Shown here: in pieces, positions 45,417 to 55,227 of the stretch
How positions within the stretch are numbered: position 1 is the stretch's first letter
Layout: every line of letters begins with the position of its first letter
Assembly: GCA_963842955.1 (NCBI GenBank)
Contig: CAWJIJ010000009.1
Coordinates: 62,001-126,000 of the forward strand
Source of the DNA: JARFQW01 sp963842955
GTDB lineage: Bacteria; Pseudomonadota; Gammaproteobacteria; Steroidobacterales; XN24
Direction: 5' to 3'
Length of the DNA stretch: 64,000 nt
Position numbers and translations under genes: made by a program
Notes under the pieces: generated by a model
The model's input: only the letters and a program-made list of their open reading frames with translations
Told to the model about the DNA's origin: nothing
Database searches by the model: none

Positions 45417-46760
45417 TCACTCGGATGTCTCGTTCCCGGGCCGGGTCAGTCGATAGACCAACAGGGCCGTGCGCTTGATCACCAGCGGCAGGAGATCGAG
45501 ATCGACGGTTTCCTCGGGGCTGTGGGCGCCTTGCCCGAAGGCGCCCAATCCGGCCAGCGCCGACTCAACATGGGGTGCTGCGAAGGAAATGTCCGCAGCA
45601 CCTCGCCGGCCGGGATCGAAGGCCTCCATGTGCGGTGCACCCAGGTCCCGGTTGATCTCGTTCATGAGCCCGAGAAGCGCCGTATTGCCTTCGCCGGGGG
45701 ACATCGGCGGGTAGCCGTCGGCAAAGGTAATCGAGGCATCAGTGCGGGGATGATGCCGTGCGACGATTGCACGCATCGCGGTGCGGGCCGACTCCAGCTG
45801 CTCGACGGTCAGCGTGCGAATGCCACCGGCGACCACCGCCGACTGCGGAACCACGTTGTCCTTGCCATAGGCCGAACCCTGGCTGGTTGCTTCGTCAAGC
45901 CTCACGTCGGTGCCGCCGAGGATTAATCCGGCGTTGAAGGTCAGATAAGGTTCGCCGCGAAGTTCCTCGTGAAAGGCGTTCAGAATTCGCGCCGCCTCGA
46001 ATATGGCGCCGCTGCCCGTCATCTCGCTGAAGATGCGCGACGAGTGAGACTGCACACCCGTTACCTCCAGCTTCCAGGTGCTGGCACTGCGCCGGGCCAC
46101 GACCCCGTAGTGCCGGTCCTCGTCCCGCGAGCTGCCTTCGAAGCCCAGCGCCACGTCACTGTTCCGGGCGGCCTCGATGAGGCTTGCGCGAGAGACGGCA
46201 TGGGGCACGCCCGGGCGCTCCTCGTCACCGGTAACGATGACCCGGATGGTCGTGCGATCCAGTGCGCCCACGCTGTCCAGCGCCTTCAGCGCATAGAGAA
46301 TGGCGATGTCACCGCCCTTCATATCGGCGACTCCAGGGCCCCGGGCCACATCTCCTTCCCGCGTGAAACGCTGGAAGGGGTGGTCGGGCTCGAACACCGT
46401 GTCGAGATGCCCGATCATCAGGACCCGCCGGCCCTGTTGCCCGGCCCGCTCCGCGTGGAGATGCCCGGCGCGGTTCATCTCCGGCGGAAGGTCCTCCCAG
46501 CGCACATCGAAGCCAATCTCCGCGAAATCACGGCCCAGGTTCTCTCCCACCTCCCGCACGCCGGCGAGATTGAGGGTTCCGCTGTTGATGTTGACAAGTT
46601 GTTCGAGGTGATCGATCGCTGCCTCTTCGTGCCCGTCGATCCAGGCAACAATCTGTGCTTCTTCGGGGGACAACGAGGTTTCGGCTGCTTCGGCCGAACT
46701 GGCGCAAGAGGCCAATGACCAAACTGTGAGCGTCAGAATCTGCTCGCGTTTCCGGATCAT
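45417..46760 (-). CDS. Exported M20-family metallopeptidase (carboxypeptidase G2-like)
   Basis: A 447-residue hydrolase with an N-terminal export signal (LTLTVWSLASCASSAEA). Metal ligands sit in MIGHLDTVF, GPGVADMKGG, VTGDEERPG and the C-terminal GAHSPEETVD, with a lid/dimer domain between. Relatives remove C-terminal glutamate from peptides or folates, or cleave dipeptides. The substrate here is not determined. ATG 46760 is the only good start. Confidence 0.9.
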   Translation of the reverse strand: MIRKREQILTLTVWSLASCASSAEAAETSLSPEEAQIVAWIDGHEEAAIDHLEQLVNINSGTLNLAGVREVGENLGRDFAEIGFDVRWEDLPPEMNRAGHLHAERAGQQGRRVLMIGHLDTVFEPDHPFQRFTREGDVARGPGVADMKGGDIAILYALKALDSVGALDRTTIRVIVTGDEERPGVPHAVSRASLIEAARNSDVALGFEGSSRDEDRHYGVVARRSASTWKLEVTGVQSHSSRIFSEMTGSGAIFEAARILNAFHEELRGEPYLTFNAGLILGGTDVRLDEATSQGSAYGKDNVVPQSAVVAGGIRTLTVEQLESARTAMRAIVARHHPRTDASITFADGYPPMSPGEGNTALLGLMNEINRDLGAPHMEAFDPGRRGAADISFAAPHVESALAGLGAFGQGAHSPEETVDLDLLPLVIKRTALLVYRLTRPGNETSE

Positions 46761-46840
46761 GCAAAGGGCTCCCGGGGAGGCGGTGCTCCAGAGGGGGGTA
46801 TTGTAGTGATTGTCGCTCCCGCTTTCGGGTGCCGGGGTGC

Positions 46841-47271
46841 ATGGAATGCGAGTCGGCGATCACCGGGGAGGCCGGGCGGCCTCGTGACGTCCGCAGCCGG
46901 CAGAAGCGTCTTGTCGTGCTGGCGCTCATCGGCATGACCAGGCTTTTTGCGCTGGCCTCGCCGTCGAACACGTGACGTATCGAAGTCAGCGAGGGTGCGG
47001 ATTCCCACCGCGAGATGATTCTTTATCTGGCTCCCGTCGTGAGCGAGCCCATCGGGATCCGCGTGGAGATTGACAAGGGGACGGGGAGAACAAGTTGGCC
47101 GACAAGATGCCCAGGGCCGTCAAGAGATCCGTGACCGGTGAGCAATACCAGGCAGAGGTCAATAACGGCGAGGGCGCACTGGCCAAGAGACGCGGTGACG
47201 GCGTCGCCTTCGATTCGACGCTTGTCGGCTCGTCGGCAAAAAGCGTTTGCATCAAGATCGAGAAGGAGTGA
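46841..47271 (+). pseudogene. Decayed or mis-sequenced small exported protein gene
   Basis: ATG 46841 opens a frame with a hydrophobic segment (RLVVLALIGMTRLFALA). TGA at 46973 interrupts it, but the same frame continues in coding-like sequence (EVSEGADSHREMILYL). One base seems to be missing near 47080-47088, after which it reads on as KLADKMPRAVKRSVTGEQY to TGA 47271. Together they would form a protein of about 142 residues. I recognise no family. The two defects make it a remnant or a poorly sequenced gene, and it may not be coding at all. Confidence 0.3.
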
Positions 47272-47589
47272 TCGGGCCTTTGACTCGACAGGGTGCGGGA
47301 CCGATTCATTTTGTCGAGGCGGATCGTTCGGCGGATGACGGCCCTGCCGAATAACCCCGTCGATGGCTCCGTCGTCGGGTCCCGATTGCCGCTGAGCCAG
47401 ACGGGCTGTCGATCGACTTGACATTATCCCTCCTCCAAGTGTCGGCCAACCTTACACAACCTGACTTTCGGACAGCGGTCACATGGCGGACGCACCCCGT
47501 GGCAGGCATGCAATACGGTTTGGCCTGCCTCTTGCAACCCTAAACGCCTACCGGTACAGCAGCGCCTGTACGGAGGCAAGGAATCCCGT
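47272..47589. other. Intergenic region upstream of the fatty-acid hydroxylase gene
   Basis: About 318 bases. Open frames on the minus strand here show no ribosome site or domain. The right end supplies the GGAGGCAAGG ribosome site of the next gene. I see no clear promoter or repeat. Confidence 0.35.
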
Positions 47590-48620
47590 TTGGCTGATCC
47601 GCAAATGACAGCGCTCCAGAACCCTTCTTCGCGCCGTTTACCGGCGGCGAAGTGGCTCGTTTTAGGGCTTCTGGGGGCCGCCGGTGTCGCGGTCTGGGCG
47701 CTCGATGGCGATGTCGTGCTGGCTGCGTTCTCGGGCAGCGTCGGCGAATTCGTGGTGACCCCTTTGATGGAGTTGCTCGACCACGTCATCGTCACCCGCC
47801 AGTTCCCCTTCTTTCTGCTTCTGACGGCGCTGTTGGCCATCGTTCTGCCCGCGTCCGGGACGCAGCCATTTTTCAGTCGTGGTTTCCTGCATGACCTGAT
47901 GTGGTTCCTGTACAAGCCCGTTTTCGTCGCCGTCGTAGCGGTAACTTATGCTGCCTGGCTCCATACCACGATAGACACGCATCTCCATTGGCTCAAAGTC
48001 GGGTCCCTGGAGTCCTGGCCTGTCTGGGCCCGATTTGCCGTCGGCCTGCTGGTGGCCGATTTCTTTTTCTGGCTACCGCACCTGCTCATGCACAAGGTGC
48101 CGCTGCTATGGAAGTTTCACAAGGTGCACCACTCGCAGCGTGAGCTGAACTTCTTTTCCAACGAACGGGTGCACTTCGTCGAGTTTCCGATGCAGATAAC
48201 GTTCAGGCAGTGCCCTTGATGTTTCTGTCGTTCAACTTGCCGGAGATCTACCTGGTCCTGGTGTTCTACAAGTGGCAGACCTTTCTGATCCACGCTAATG
48301 TCAGGACCAATCTGGGACCACTGAAATATGTGCTGGTCACGCCGCAGTCCCATCGCGTGCATCATTCGCTCGAACCCGAGCATCACGATAAAAACTACGG
48401 CGCCGTATTCACCATCTGGGATCGCCTGTTTGGCACTCACGTGCATGACTACGATGTTTATCCGGATACCGGAATCGAGGACGAAAGTTTTCCCATCGAG
48501 CAGAATGCCGCCTGGTGGCAGATTCCGTTGATGCCATTGGTTCAGACCATTCATCCATTCAGGGAAATTGCCCGGGAGTTTTGCCAGCGCTCAGCAGACA
48601 AACGCGTCGCCAGTCGTTGA
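47590..48620 (+). CDS. Sterol desaturase/fatty-acid hydroxylase family protein (frame break near 48208)
   Basis: A membrane di-iron oxygenase. The first part, from TTG 47590, has several helices and histidine clusters HLLMHKVPLLWKFHKVHHS. One missing base near 48208 ends that frame at TGA 48219. The rest (VPLMFLSFNLPEIYLVLVFY, HANVRTNLG, SHRVHHSLEPEHHDKNYG, DRLFGTHV) continues in the next frame. Joined, it gives about 343 residues with the usual eight-histidine iron site. TTG is preferred because GGAGGCAAGG lies 8 bases upstream; ATG 47605 is an alternative. The substrate could be a fatty acid, sterol or alkyl lipid. Confidence 0.82.
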
Positions 48621-48623
48621 CAC

Positions 48624-49138
48624 TGCAGGCGATGCCCCGCTGCGGCGACGCATCAACATGTGACCGGTGGACCGTGTGGGACGGCACGATCAACCGTCCG
48701 AAGCAAACCGCACAGGGCCCGCCCGCTTGCCCTTGACCTTGCTCCAATTCTTGCCCTGACCTGGCGTCGCTTGAGTGGACCCGCGAACAGGCTGATCCGG
48801 GGTCTGCGAAGCCGGATCCCCGGACTCCCACGGCGCAGTGCGGTCAGCCGTGGGGCCATGCCATGCCGGCAGTCTGCCAGGCCGGGTCGGGCGAGGCGTC
48901 AGCCCCCGCACTGGTGGGGCCCGGCTCTTTCGGCTTGCGTCCTTTTCCTGTCACAGCGTCGACTTCAGAGCCGGGGCCCGTAGACAACGGCTTTCGGCCC
49001 GTCTCGCGCCCGGTTCTCGGACTATCGCCCGATGGGGCTTCGGTGGCTCTCCAGTGGCCGCTAAAAGGGGCTTCGGATTCTCTTGCGAAGGCCGTGGATT
49101 CGGCGCAATATCGCCCGCCCAAACGAGACCCTCCGGTT
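48624..49138. other. Intergenic region upstream of gss
   Basis: About 515 bases without a supported gene. A frame open on the plus strand from 48863 runs into gss, but its first ~90 codons have no similarity or coding character. A minus-strand frame at 48844-49185 is likewise unsupported. Confidence 0.4.
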
Positions 49139-51012
49139 GTGGACAGCGGACAAAAAGAAGGCCCGGCCCCCTTTGGGACGATCATCGGGATAGCCCCGGG
49201 AAATGTCCCGGTGTTTTCCTGCGACTACACCACCGCCGATGATGAGGCCCTGCCGACCAGGCAGTCCTACCGGAGCTATGTCGATGGCGTCTACATGGGG
49301 CACAAGTGGCAGTGCGTCGAGTTCGCCCGGCGCTGGCTGTACCTGAATTTCGGGTACATCTTCCACGACATCGCCATGGCTTATGACATCTTCCGCCTCG
49401 ACGCGGTCCGGGTGGTGGGAGAAAACCGTCATCTGCCACTCAAGTCGTTTCGCAACGGCTCCAGGCGGCTTCCGGTGCCGGGCTGCTTGCTCATATGGGG
49501 CGAAGGCGGCGAGTTCGTCAAAACCGGGCATGTAGCCATCGTCACCGAAGTTGGGCCAGGCTTCGTACGGGTTGTCGAGCAGAACGTCGATGATCGCCCC
49601 TGGGCAGAGGGCCGGTCCTGGTCAAGGCAGATACGGGCGGAGAGCACGCCGGAGGGAAATTTCTGGTTGGAATGCTCGTTTCAGGATGCGTCGATCCTCG
49701 GATGGGTCATTCAGACCGACGATGAAACGTACGCCGAACGCCCGACGCCTCCGGATGCCCGACTGCTCGCGCTGGAGGCCCGGGAGGCCGCAGGAGATGC
49801 GGACCCTGAGGCGGCATGGCTGAACGTCGCCAACCGGGATGAAGCGGCCTACGTGGCGATGATGGGCGGGCACCGGCTCTCTCGAAACGCCGCCGACCAC
49901 CGCAAGTACTATTGCCTGTCAGAAACCGCTCTGGGCGAACTCAGGCGTGCTACCAACGAGCTTCATGCGTTGTTTTTGCATGCCACGGAACACGTTCTCT
50001 GTGACGATGCGCGGCTGGCCTGTTTCAATCTGCCGCATTCGTTGTGGCCGAAGATTCGCCGGTCCTGGGACAACCGCCGCAATCAGATGATTACCGGGCG
50101 CTTCGACATCGGGCTCTCCCGCGTGGCCTCAAGGGTACGAGTACAACTGTGATTCAGCGTCTGCCAATGAAGGCGAAGAAAAACCAGGCCAAGTGGGCCG
50201 CGCACTATGGCTGTGACGATGGCATGGATCCCGGCCGGGAGCTATACCACCGTCTTCGTGATGCCTGGAGGCACAGCGACGTGAATGGCGTCTTGCACAT
50301 CCTGCAGGACCGTGATCTCGAGGAGACTTATCACGCCCTGTTCATGCAGCAGGCCATCCAGGATGCGGGTATTGCGACCAAGATCATCCGCGGCCTTTCC
50401 GGCCTGATGTGGGATACGGACGGGGGAATCCGGGACACGGACGGTGTGCCGGTCAGGTGGGTGTGGAAGACCTGGGCATGGGAAACCGCCATCGACCAGC
50501 TGCGAGCCGAATGTGAGGACAACGAATACAGGCCCGGTCCCGGCGAAGGTTCGCCTCGGCTCGTCGACGTCCTGCTGAATAAGGACGTCATGGTCTATGA
50601 GCCGCTCTGGGCGCTGATTCCGAGCAACAAGGCAATTCTACCCGTGCTGTGGGAGCTATTTCCCGACTGCCCATACCTCTTGAATGCGTCCTACGAGCTG
50701 ACGGACGAACTGCGGAGTACCGGCTACGTGGAGAAGCCGATCGTGGGCCGGGGCGGGGCCAACATCAGCATGTACGATGCCACCGCGGAGCTCCGCGCCG
50801 AGACGTCCGGAGGGTTCCTGGACCGCGACCAGATCGTCCAGGAACTGTTCGAACTCCCCACGGCCGGCGGTTACCACGTCCAGGCCAGCACCTTCACTGC
50901 TGCCGGTCGCTACGCCGGAGCCTGCGTGCGTGCAGATCCGTCACCGGTGGTCAGGAATGCCAGCGACACTCTGGCGCTCCGCATCGTAAAGGACCGGGAG
51001 CTTCTTTCTTGA
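49139..51012 (+). CDS. gss: Bifunctional glutathionylspermidine synthetase/amidase (three frame breaks near 50120-50183)
   Basis: Makes and hydrolyses glutathionylspermidine. With GTG 49139 as start, APFG falls at residues 10-13 and the catalytic Cys of MGHKWQCVEFARR at residue 59, exactly as in E. coli Gss, which fixes the start. The amidase (CHAP) domain has TGHVAIVTEVG and VEQNV. The ATP-grasp synthetase begins AYVAMMGGH and reads to MITGRFDIGLS. It then needs one added base near 50120 (RGLK), one added near 50134 (YEYNCDSASA) and one removed near 50168-50183 to continue as KNQAKWAAHYGCDDGMD to the end (WVWKTWAWETAIDQ, EPLWALIPSNKAILP). Corrected length is about 624 residues against 619 in E. 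coli. It lies 70 bases upstream of a GNAT/deacetylase fusion. Confidence 0.9.
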
Positions 51013-51082
51013 AGGACCGGGACTGCTGCAATGCCGCGTCGGGTGCTGGTCCGGCCGGCTGCCATCGAGAGAGAGCTGCTGC

Positions 51083-52813
51083 GTGATTCGCTTCCGGCAG
51101 ATTCATGACCTCAGCGGCGTGTTCGAGCGGCAGGCCTTCGCGGCCGCCCGGGTACTCTTCCGGGAAGCGTTCCCCCACGAGCCGGAGGGCATCGATCGTA
51201 TAGAGCGCCTTTTGCGCAAGCGGGCCCGGCTCGACATCGACCCGCTGCTCCTGGTCTCCGAGGGGGCCGGACGTGACGTGACGGGGGTGAGCTTCGTTTT
51301 CTACTTTCCGGAGATCAGAATCGGCTACCTGCAATATATCGCGAGCGATCCGCGCCGGCCGGCCCGGGGCATCGGTGGCGCACTCTACGAGGCTACGCGC
51401 GAGCTGGTGGCCGCTCGCGGCGGCCTGGGTCTGCTCCTGGATGTGCCACCGGACCAGCGTGACCGAGTTGCCGACCCTGGCTTTCTGGCTATCAATCGGC
51501 GTCGGATCCGCTTTTATGAAGCCCACGGTGCGAGGGTCATCGTGGGGACCGCATGGGATTCGCTCCCCAATCCGCGGAACGAGGGTTTCCTGACGCTCCT
51601 CATGTTCGACCCTATGGGTACGTCCCGTCGGCTCGGCCGCTCCCGGGCCCGCGCCGCGGTTCGGCGTATTCTGGTCAGCCAGTACGGCTACGAGCCGAGC
51701 GACCCATTTGTCGACCAGATTGTGCGTTCGTTCAGGGATGACCCGGTCCGCCTGCGGCCGGCGCACGCATCGGCCGGGGAGAAACCCCTTACCGTCGCTC
51801 GTCGCATCCATCCGGTTTCGGTTGTCACCGCCACCGGGCATACCATCCACCACGTGCGCCAGCGTGGCTATGTCGAGCGGCCGGTGCGGGTACGGCAGAT
51901 CCTGAAAGGCCTGGAGACGCTGCCTGTCCAGACGGTTGCCGTGAAGCATTTTCCCGACCGTCATGTCACCGCTGTTCATGATCCGAAGCTGGTGGGGTAT
52001 CTCCGGACGCTCAGTCGCCGGCTGGACGAAAAAGCCACCATCTACCCGGAGGTATTCCCGATCCGGCGCCCCGACCGGGCGCCCAAAGCCCTCGAGGACC
52101 GGGCAGGGTATTTCTGCGCGGACACCTTTACACCGATCACGCGGTCGGTCTATCCGGCGGCCCGCCATGCCGTCGACGTGGCCCTGACGGCGGCGCGATT
52201 GGTCAGGGAAGGCGATCGGTATGCGTATGCCCTTTGCCGTCCGCCAGGTCATCATGCCGAGCGACGTATATTCGGCGGCTTCTGCTACTTCAACAACTCG
52301 GCGATTGCGGCCAATTACCTTTCGGCGGACGGTAAAGTGGCCCTGCTCGACCTGGACTACCATCATGGCAACGGGGCCCAGGACATTTTCTACGCAAGGA
52401 ACGATGTCCTCACGCTATCGATCCATGGTCATCCCCGACACGCCTACCCGAACTTTTCCGGCTACGCGGACGAGCGCGGTGAAGGTCCGGGCCTGGGTTT
52501 CAACCGGAACTGGCCCCTGGAGCCGCCGGTGGATGATGCGCGCTATCTGCGGGTCCTTGAGCGCGCGCTTGGGGCGGTTCGCCGCTTCCGCCCGGAATTT
52601 CTGGTCGTATCGATGGGATTCGACATCATGCAGGGGGATCCGACCGGCTCGTTCGGGGTGACCGCTCCCGGCCTTGCGAAGATCGCAGAACGCGTCGCAA
52701 GCCTGCATCTGCCTACCCTGTTCGTTCAGGAAGGCGGCTATGCCGCGCGCAACCTTCGCGTCGGCGCCCGCAGCTTCTTCGGTGCGCTGGCCGCGACCTG
52801 GTTCGCGGATTAG
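51083..52813 (+). CDS. GNAT acetyltransferase fused to a histone-deacetylase/acetylpolyamine-amidohydrolase domain
   Basis: A 576-residue soluble protein from GTG 51083. Residues about 1-185 form a GNAT domain (YIASDPRRPARGIGGALYEATREL is the acetyl-CoA loop; INRRRIRFYEAHGARV). Residues about 215-576 form a class II deacetylase: CRPPGHHAERRIFGGFCYFN (His-His dyad), LLDLDYHHGNGAQDIFY and SIHGHP (zinc Asp/His), VSMGFDIMQGDP (zinc Asp) and EGGYAARN (active-site Tyr). The fusion puts acetylation and deacetylation in one chain. Its location directly after glutathionylspermidine synthetase/amidase points to acetylpolyamines or their glutathione conjugates as substrates. This is inferred, and protein lysines remain possible. 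Confidence 0.9.
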   Translation: MIRFRQIHDLSGVFERQAFAAARVLFREAFPHEPEGIDRIERLLRKRARLDIDPLLLVSEGAGRDVTGVSFVFYFPEIRIGYLQYIASDPRRPARGIGGALYEATRELVAARGGLGLLLDVPPDQRDRVADPGFLAINRRRIRFYEAHGARVIVGTAWDSLPNPRNEGFLTLLMFDPMGTSRRLGRSRARAAVRRILVSQYGYEPSDPFVDQIVRSFRDDPVRLRPAHASAGEKPLTVARRIHPVSVVTATGHTIHHVRQRGYVERPVRVRQILKGLETLPVQTVAVKHFPDRHVTAVHDPKLVGYLRTLSRRLDEKATIYPEVFPIRRPDRAPKALEDRAGYFCADTFTPITRSVYPAARHAVDVALTAARLVREGDRYAYALCRPPGHHAERRIFGGFCYFNNSAIAANYLSADGKVALLDLDYHHGNGAQDIFYARNDVLTLSIHGHPRHAYPNFSGYADERGEGPGLGFNRNWPLEPPVDDARYLRVLERALGAVRRFRPEFLVVSMGFDIMQGDPTGSFGVTAPGLAKIAERVASLHLPTLFVQEGGYAARNLRVGARSFFGALAATWFAD

Positions 52814-52815
52814 CG

Positions 52816-53000
52816 TCAGCGGCCACTGGCGAGCTGCAGCAATTCGCGGGTGGTTCCCATGTGGCCCTCGCGGGGAAACTCCGACGACTGGATATCCATG
52901 AGGAAGGCCTCCAGTCGAACGCTTCGGTTTCCCGATCCGTCAGCTGTCCAAGCCCGTAACGGTCGATGACCACGGAATCGCGATGGTCCGTGTCGTGCAT
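52816..53000 (-). CDS. Small anti-sigma-like protein (frame break near 52915)
   Basis: ATG 53000 opens MHDTDHRDSVVIDRYGLG followed by QLTDRETEAF; one base is missing near 52915, then LEAFLMDIQSSEF to the stop at 52816. The corrected protein is about 61 residues. The pattern RYGLGQLTDRETEAFE resembles the helix that precedes the zinc finger in short anti-sigma proteins, but no HxxxCxxC is present. It lies 29 bases downstream of the sigma gene on the same strand. Confidence 0.45.
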
Positions 53001-53029
53001 GCCCGTGCATCCGAACGCTTTTCTGCCCG

Positions 53030-53611
53030 CTACTCTGGCTTGTCGTTCCGCTTCTGGGCAATGGCCCTTAAGCGTCGCCGGGCGCGAAATATGACGAGAT
53101 CGAACTGCGGCGGTGCGAGGCGCATGATGTCGCAAATTTCGCGTTTCGCCTGTTCCATCACATCGAACCGCCAGATAATTTCCTGATCCCTCTCCGATAG
53201 CTCCTCGATAAGCTGCCAGACGGCCCGGCGCTCCTGGTTTCGCTGGCACTGGGCCACCGGATCTCCGGCCTTTGACGGCTCCTTTTCAACCCGGTCGCTG
53301 TCGGCGACAGTCTTTCTCCGGCTTTCCTTGCGAAGATGATTCCTGTGCATGTTGATGGCGGTGTTCCGCAGGAAGGCCTTCAGTTTTTCGGGCTCGCTCA
53401 GTCCGTCGGCGCGGAGCCGTTCCAGGACGGCCAGGAGCGCGTCATGGCAGAGGTCGGCTGAAAGTTCCGGATCGGAGGTGCGTACCTGGAGCATGGCGGT
53501 CAGGCCATCCCTGAACGTCCTGACGAAGCGCTGTTCGGCTTCTGCATCCCCATTGCGGATCCGCTGAACCAGATATTCCATTACCTGTACCTGGGACGTC
53601 CTGTCTTTCAC
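53030..53611 (-). CDS. Sigma-70 family RNA polymerase sigma factor
   Basis: A 193-residue alternative sigma factor. The sigma-2 region includes SADLCHDALLAVLERLRADG and LKAFLRNTAINMHRNHLRKESRR. Sigma-4 is IEELSERDQEIIWRFDVMEQ with the following helix-turn-helix. GTG 53611 is the longer start; ATG 53581, preceded by AGGT, gives 183 residues and may be the true one. A small anti-sigma-like gene follows. A 125-residue hypothetical gene is divergent and could be a target. Confidence 0.85.
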   Translation of the reverse strand: MKDRTSQVQVMEYLVQRIRNGDAEAEQRFVRTFRDGLTAMLQVRTSDPELSADLCHDALLAVLERLRADGLSEPEKLKAFLRNTAINMHRNHLRKESRRKTVADSDRVEKEPSKAGDPVAQCQRNQERRAVWQLIEELSERDQEIIWRFDVMEQAKREICDIMRLAPPQFDLVIFRARRRLRAIAQKRNDKPE

Positions 53612-53734
53612 CGATCCGATGCTTCATTTTTTGGGATTTTTCGACCATATCACATCTTCGGAAGGGTTCCGCTGGCAGAATTCGGGGCGTCTGGTACCGC
53701 ATCTTCTTCAAATGCAGCGACAGGGACGGTTCGC

Positions 53735-54112
53735 ATGACGACATGGATTGGCGATCCGCTGGCACAAAGCTGCCGGCTGACGAATTTCGACTCCGCGCAC
53801 ATCGAATGGGCGCATCCCGAGTGTCCGATACTCGTCGTGGACGGGCAGGTGCCCCATCCATCAATGGATGTCGTGCTGGCCCACCGAACCTACGATTCGA
53901 CCCCGGTGTGGTGGGCGGTGGAAGTGGTGGCCTTTTTCTCGGGGACCGCCTGCCACAGCGCGAGCGACCGCTATCGCCTGTGCATGCCCCTGGCGGACAT
54001 CGCGGGCACTCGCGGGATCGAACTGCTCGGTTTCGCCCAGGTCGAGCGCTTCGACCTGCCAACGCTTTCGAGCGCCGGGTCAGCGGCCCCTGGACTCAGG
54101 GTGGCGCCCTAG
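53735..54112 (+). CDS. Hypothetical protein (125 aa)
   Basis: ATG 53735, with AGGGACGG upstream, opens a 125-residue frame (MTTWIGDPLAQSCRLTNFDSAHIEW...). The protein is globular, with several Trp and Cys (SCRLTN, HPECPILVVDG, GTACHSASDRYRLCMPLAD). No signal peptide or known domain is recognised. It is divergent from the sigma-factor gene, 123 bases apart. Confidence 0.6.
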   Translation: MTTWIGDPLAQSCRLTNFDSAHIEWAHPECPILVVDGQVPHPSMDVVLAHRTYDSTPVWWAVEVVAFFSGTACHSASDRYRLCMPLADIAGTRGIELLGFAQVERFDLPTLSSAGSAAPGLRVAP

Positions 54113-54135
54113 CGGCGGCGGCCTTCGCGGTGGGG

Positions 54136-55167
54136 TCAGGCCCCGGCGGACAGCGCCGCCTGGCGCCGGAATTCACCCGGACTGCGCCCTTCCCAGCGTG
54201 AGAAGGCCCGGGTGAAGCCACTTTGGTCGGCGTAGCCCAGCAGAAAGGCGATTTCCGACAACGGCTGGTCCGTTTCCTGTAAATAGTCGCGTGCCAGTTC
54301 CTGGCGGCAGGACTCCACGACTTCCCTGAAGGTCGTGTCTTCGGCGCGGAGATGACGCTGGAGGGAACTCACACTGCGATTAAGACGGGCGGCCACGGAC
54401 TCCGCGGACACGGAGCCGGCGGGGAGGTCGCAGAGCACCAGTTCCCGAACCTTCCCCGTCAGGCTGTCGTCGTCCACGGCCTGGAGCTGGCGTTGCAGAA
54501 TTTTTTCGCCGGCGGCGACCATGATCGGGTTGGAGGCCGGCAGGGGCCGCTCGAGCTTGGCCGTGTCGAAAAACAGCGCGTCGATGTCCTGACCGAACTC
54601 GATGAGGCACCGGAACCAGGCCCTGAAGCGGGCGAAGTCCGCTGGCGGCGGGTCGTCCCCCCGAAATGCCGCCCGCTCCGGAGCGAACTGGTCATCCCCG
54701 GCGCGGCGGCACAGCTTGAGCGTCGATGCCAGGATCATATGGTGGGCGTACTCCGGCACTGGCGCATTACACTCGAAATGTACCCGCGTCACGGCCCCGG
54801 TCGGCTCCACTCGCATCTGGGCCACGGTGCTAATCAGATGATAGTAGCGGGCCTGGCGCTGCAGGCCGTCCATCAGGGATCCACTGACCATCCAGGAGAA
54901 TCCTAGGAAACCGGCGTTCGCGACCCGGAAATTCGAGCCCACGACGATCCCGATATAGGGATCGCCGGTAATGCGCATGGCCTCCTGCCAAAGGGCGTCT
55001 ACCTGATCGAAGGGGAGCCGGGCCGCGGGTTCGGCGAGAATTTCCTCGGAAATCCCCGCTGCCGCGAAAACGGGCTTCGGGTCGACACCGTAACTCGTCT
55101 CCAGCGTTTCCCACATCGTGCGCGAAAGACTGGCCGCATTGGTGTGTTTGGTATGCACTATCCTCAC
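54136..55167 (-). CDS. AraC-family transcriptional regulator
   Basis: A 343-residue regulator. The N-terminal ~230 residues match the arabinose-binding-type domain of the OruR/ArgR-like group (FLGFSWMVSGSLMDGLQRQARYY). The C-terminal ~100 residues hold two helix-turn-helix motifs, with LNRSVSSLQRHLRAEDTTF and the family signature IAFLLGYADQSGFTRAFSRWEGRSPGEFR. The start is GTG 55167. The next gene upstream on the same strand is a GST. Confidence 0.92.
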   Translation of the reverse strand: MRIVHTKHTNAASLSRTMWETLETSYGVDPKPVFAAAGISEEILAEPAARLPFDQVDALWQEAMRITGDPYIGIVVGSNFRVANAGFLGFSWMVSGSLMDGLQRQARYYHLISTVAQMRVEPTGAVTRVHFECNAPVPEYAHHMILASTLKLCRRAGDDQFAPERAAFRGDDPPPADFARFRAWFRCLIEFGQDIDALFFDTAKLERPLPASNPIMVAAGEKILQRQLQAVDDDSLTGKVRELVLCDLPAGSVSAESVAARLNRSVSSLQRHLRAEDTTFREVVESCRQELARDYLQETDQPLSEIAFLLGYADQSGFTRAFSRWEGRSPGEFRRQAALSAGA

Positions 55168-55227
55168 CTCCGGATGCCGGACCCCGCCGGGAAGTGTAGG
55201 ACACGCTGGCCAGGGTGGCCGGACAGC

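Noticed and set aside
46973..46975. Selenocysteine reading of the in-frame TGA
   Set aside because: No hairpin resembling a SECIS element follows and a frame shift also occurs downstream, so decay or error is more likely.
48844..49185. Minus-strand open frame upstream of gss
   Set aside because: It has no ribosome site, domain or codon support, and overlaps the gss start.
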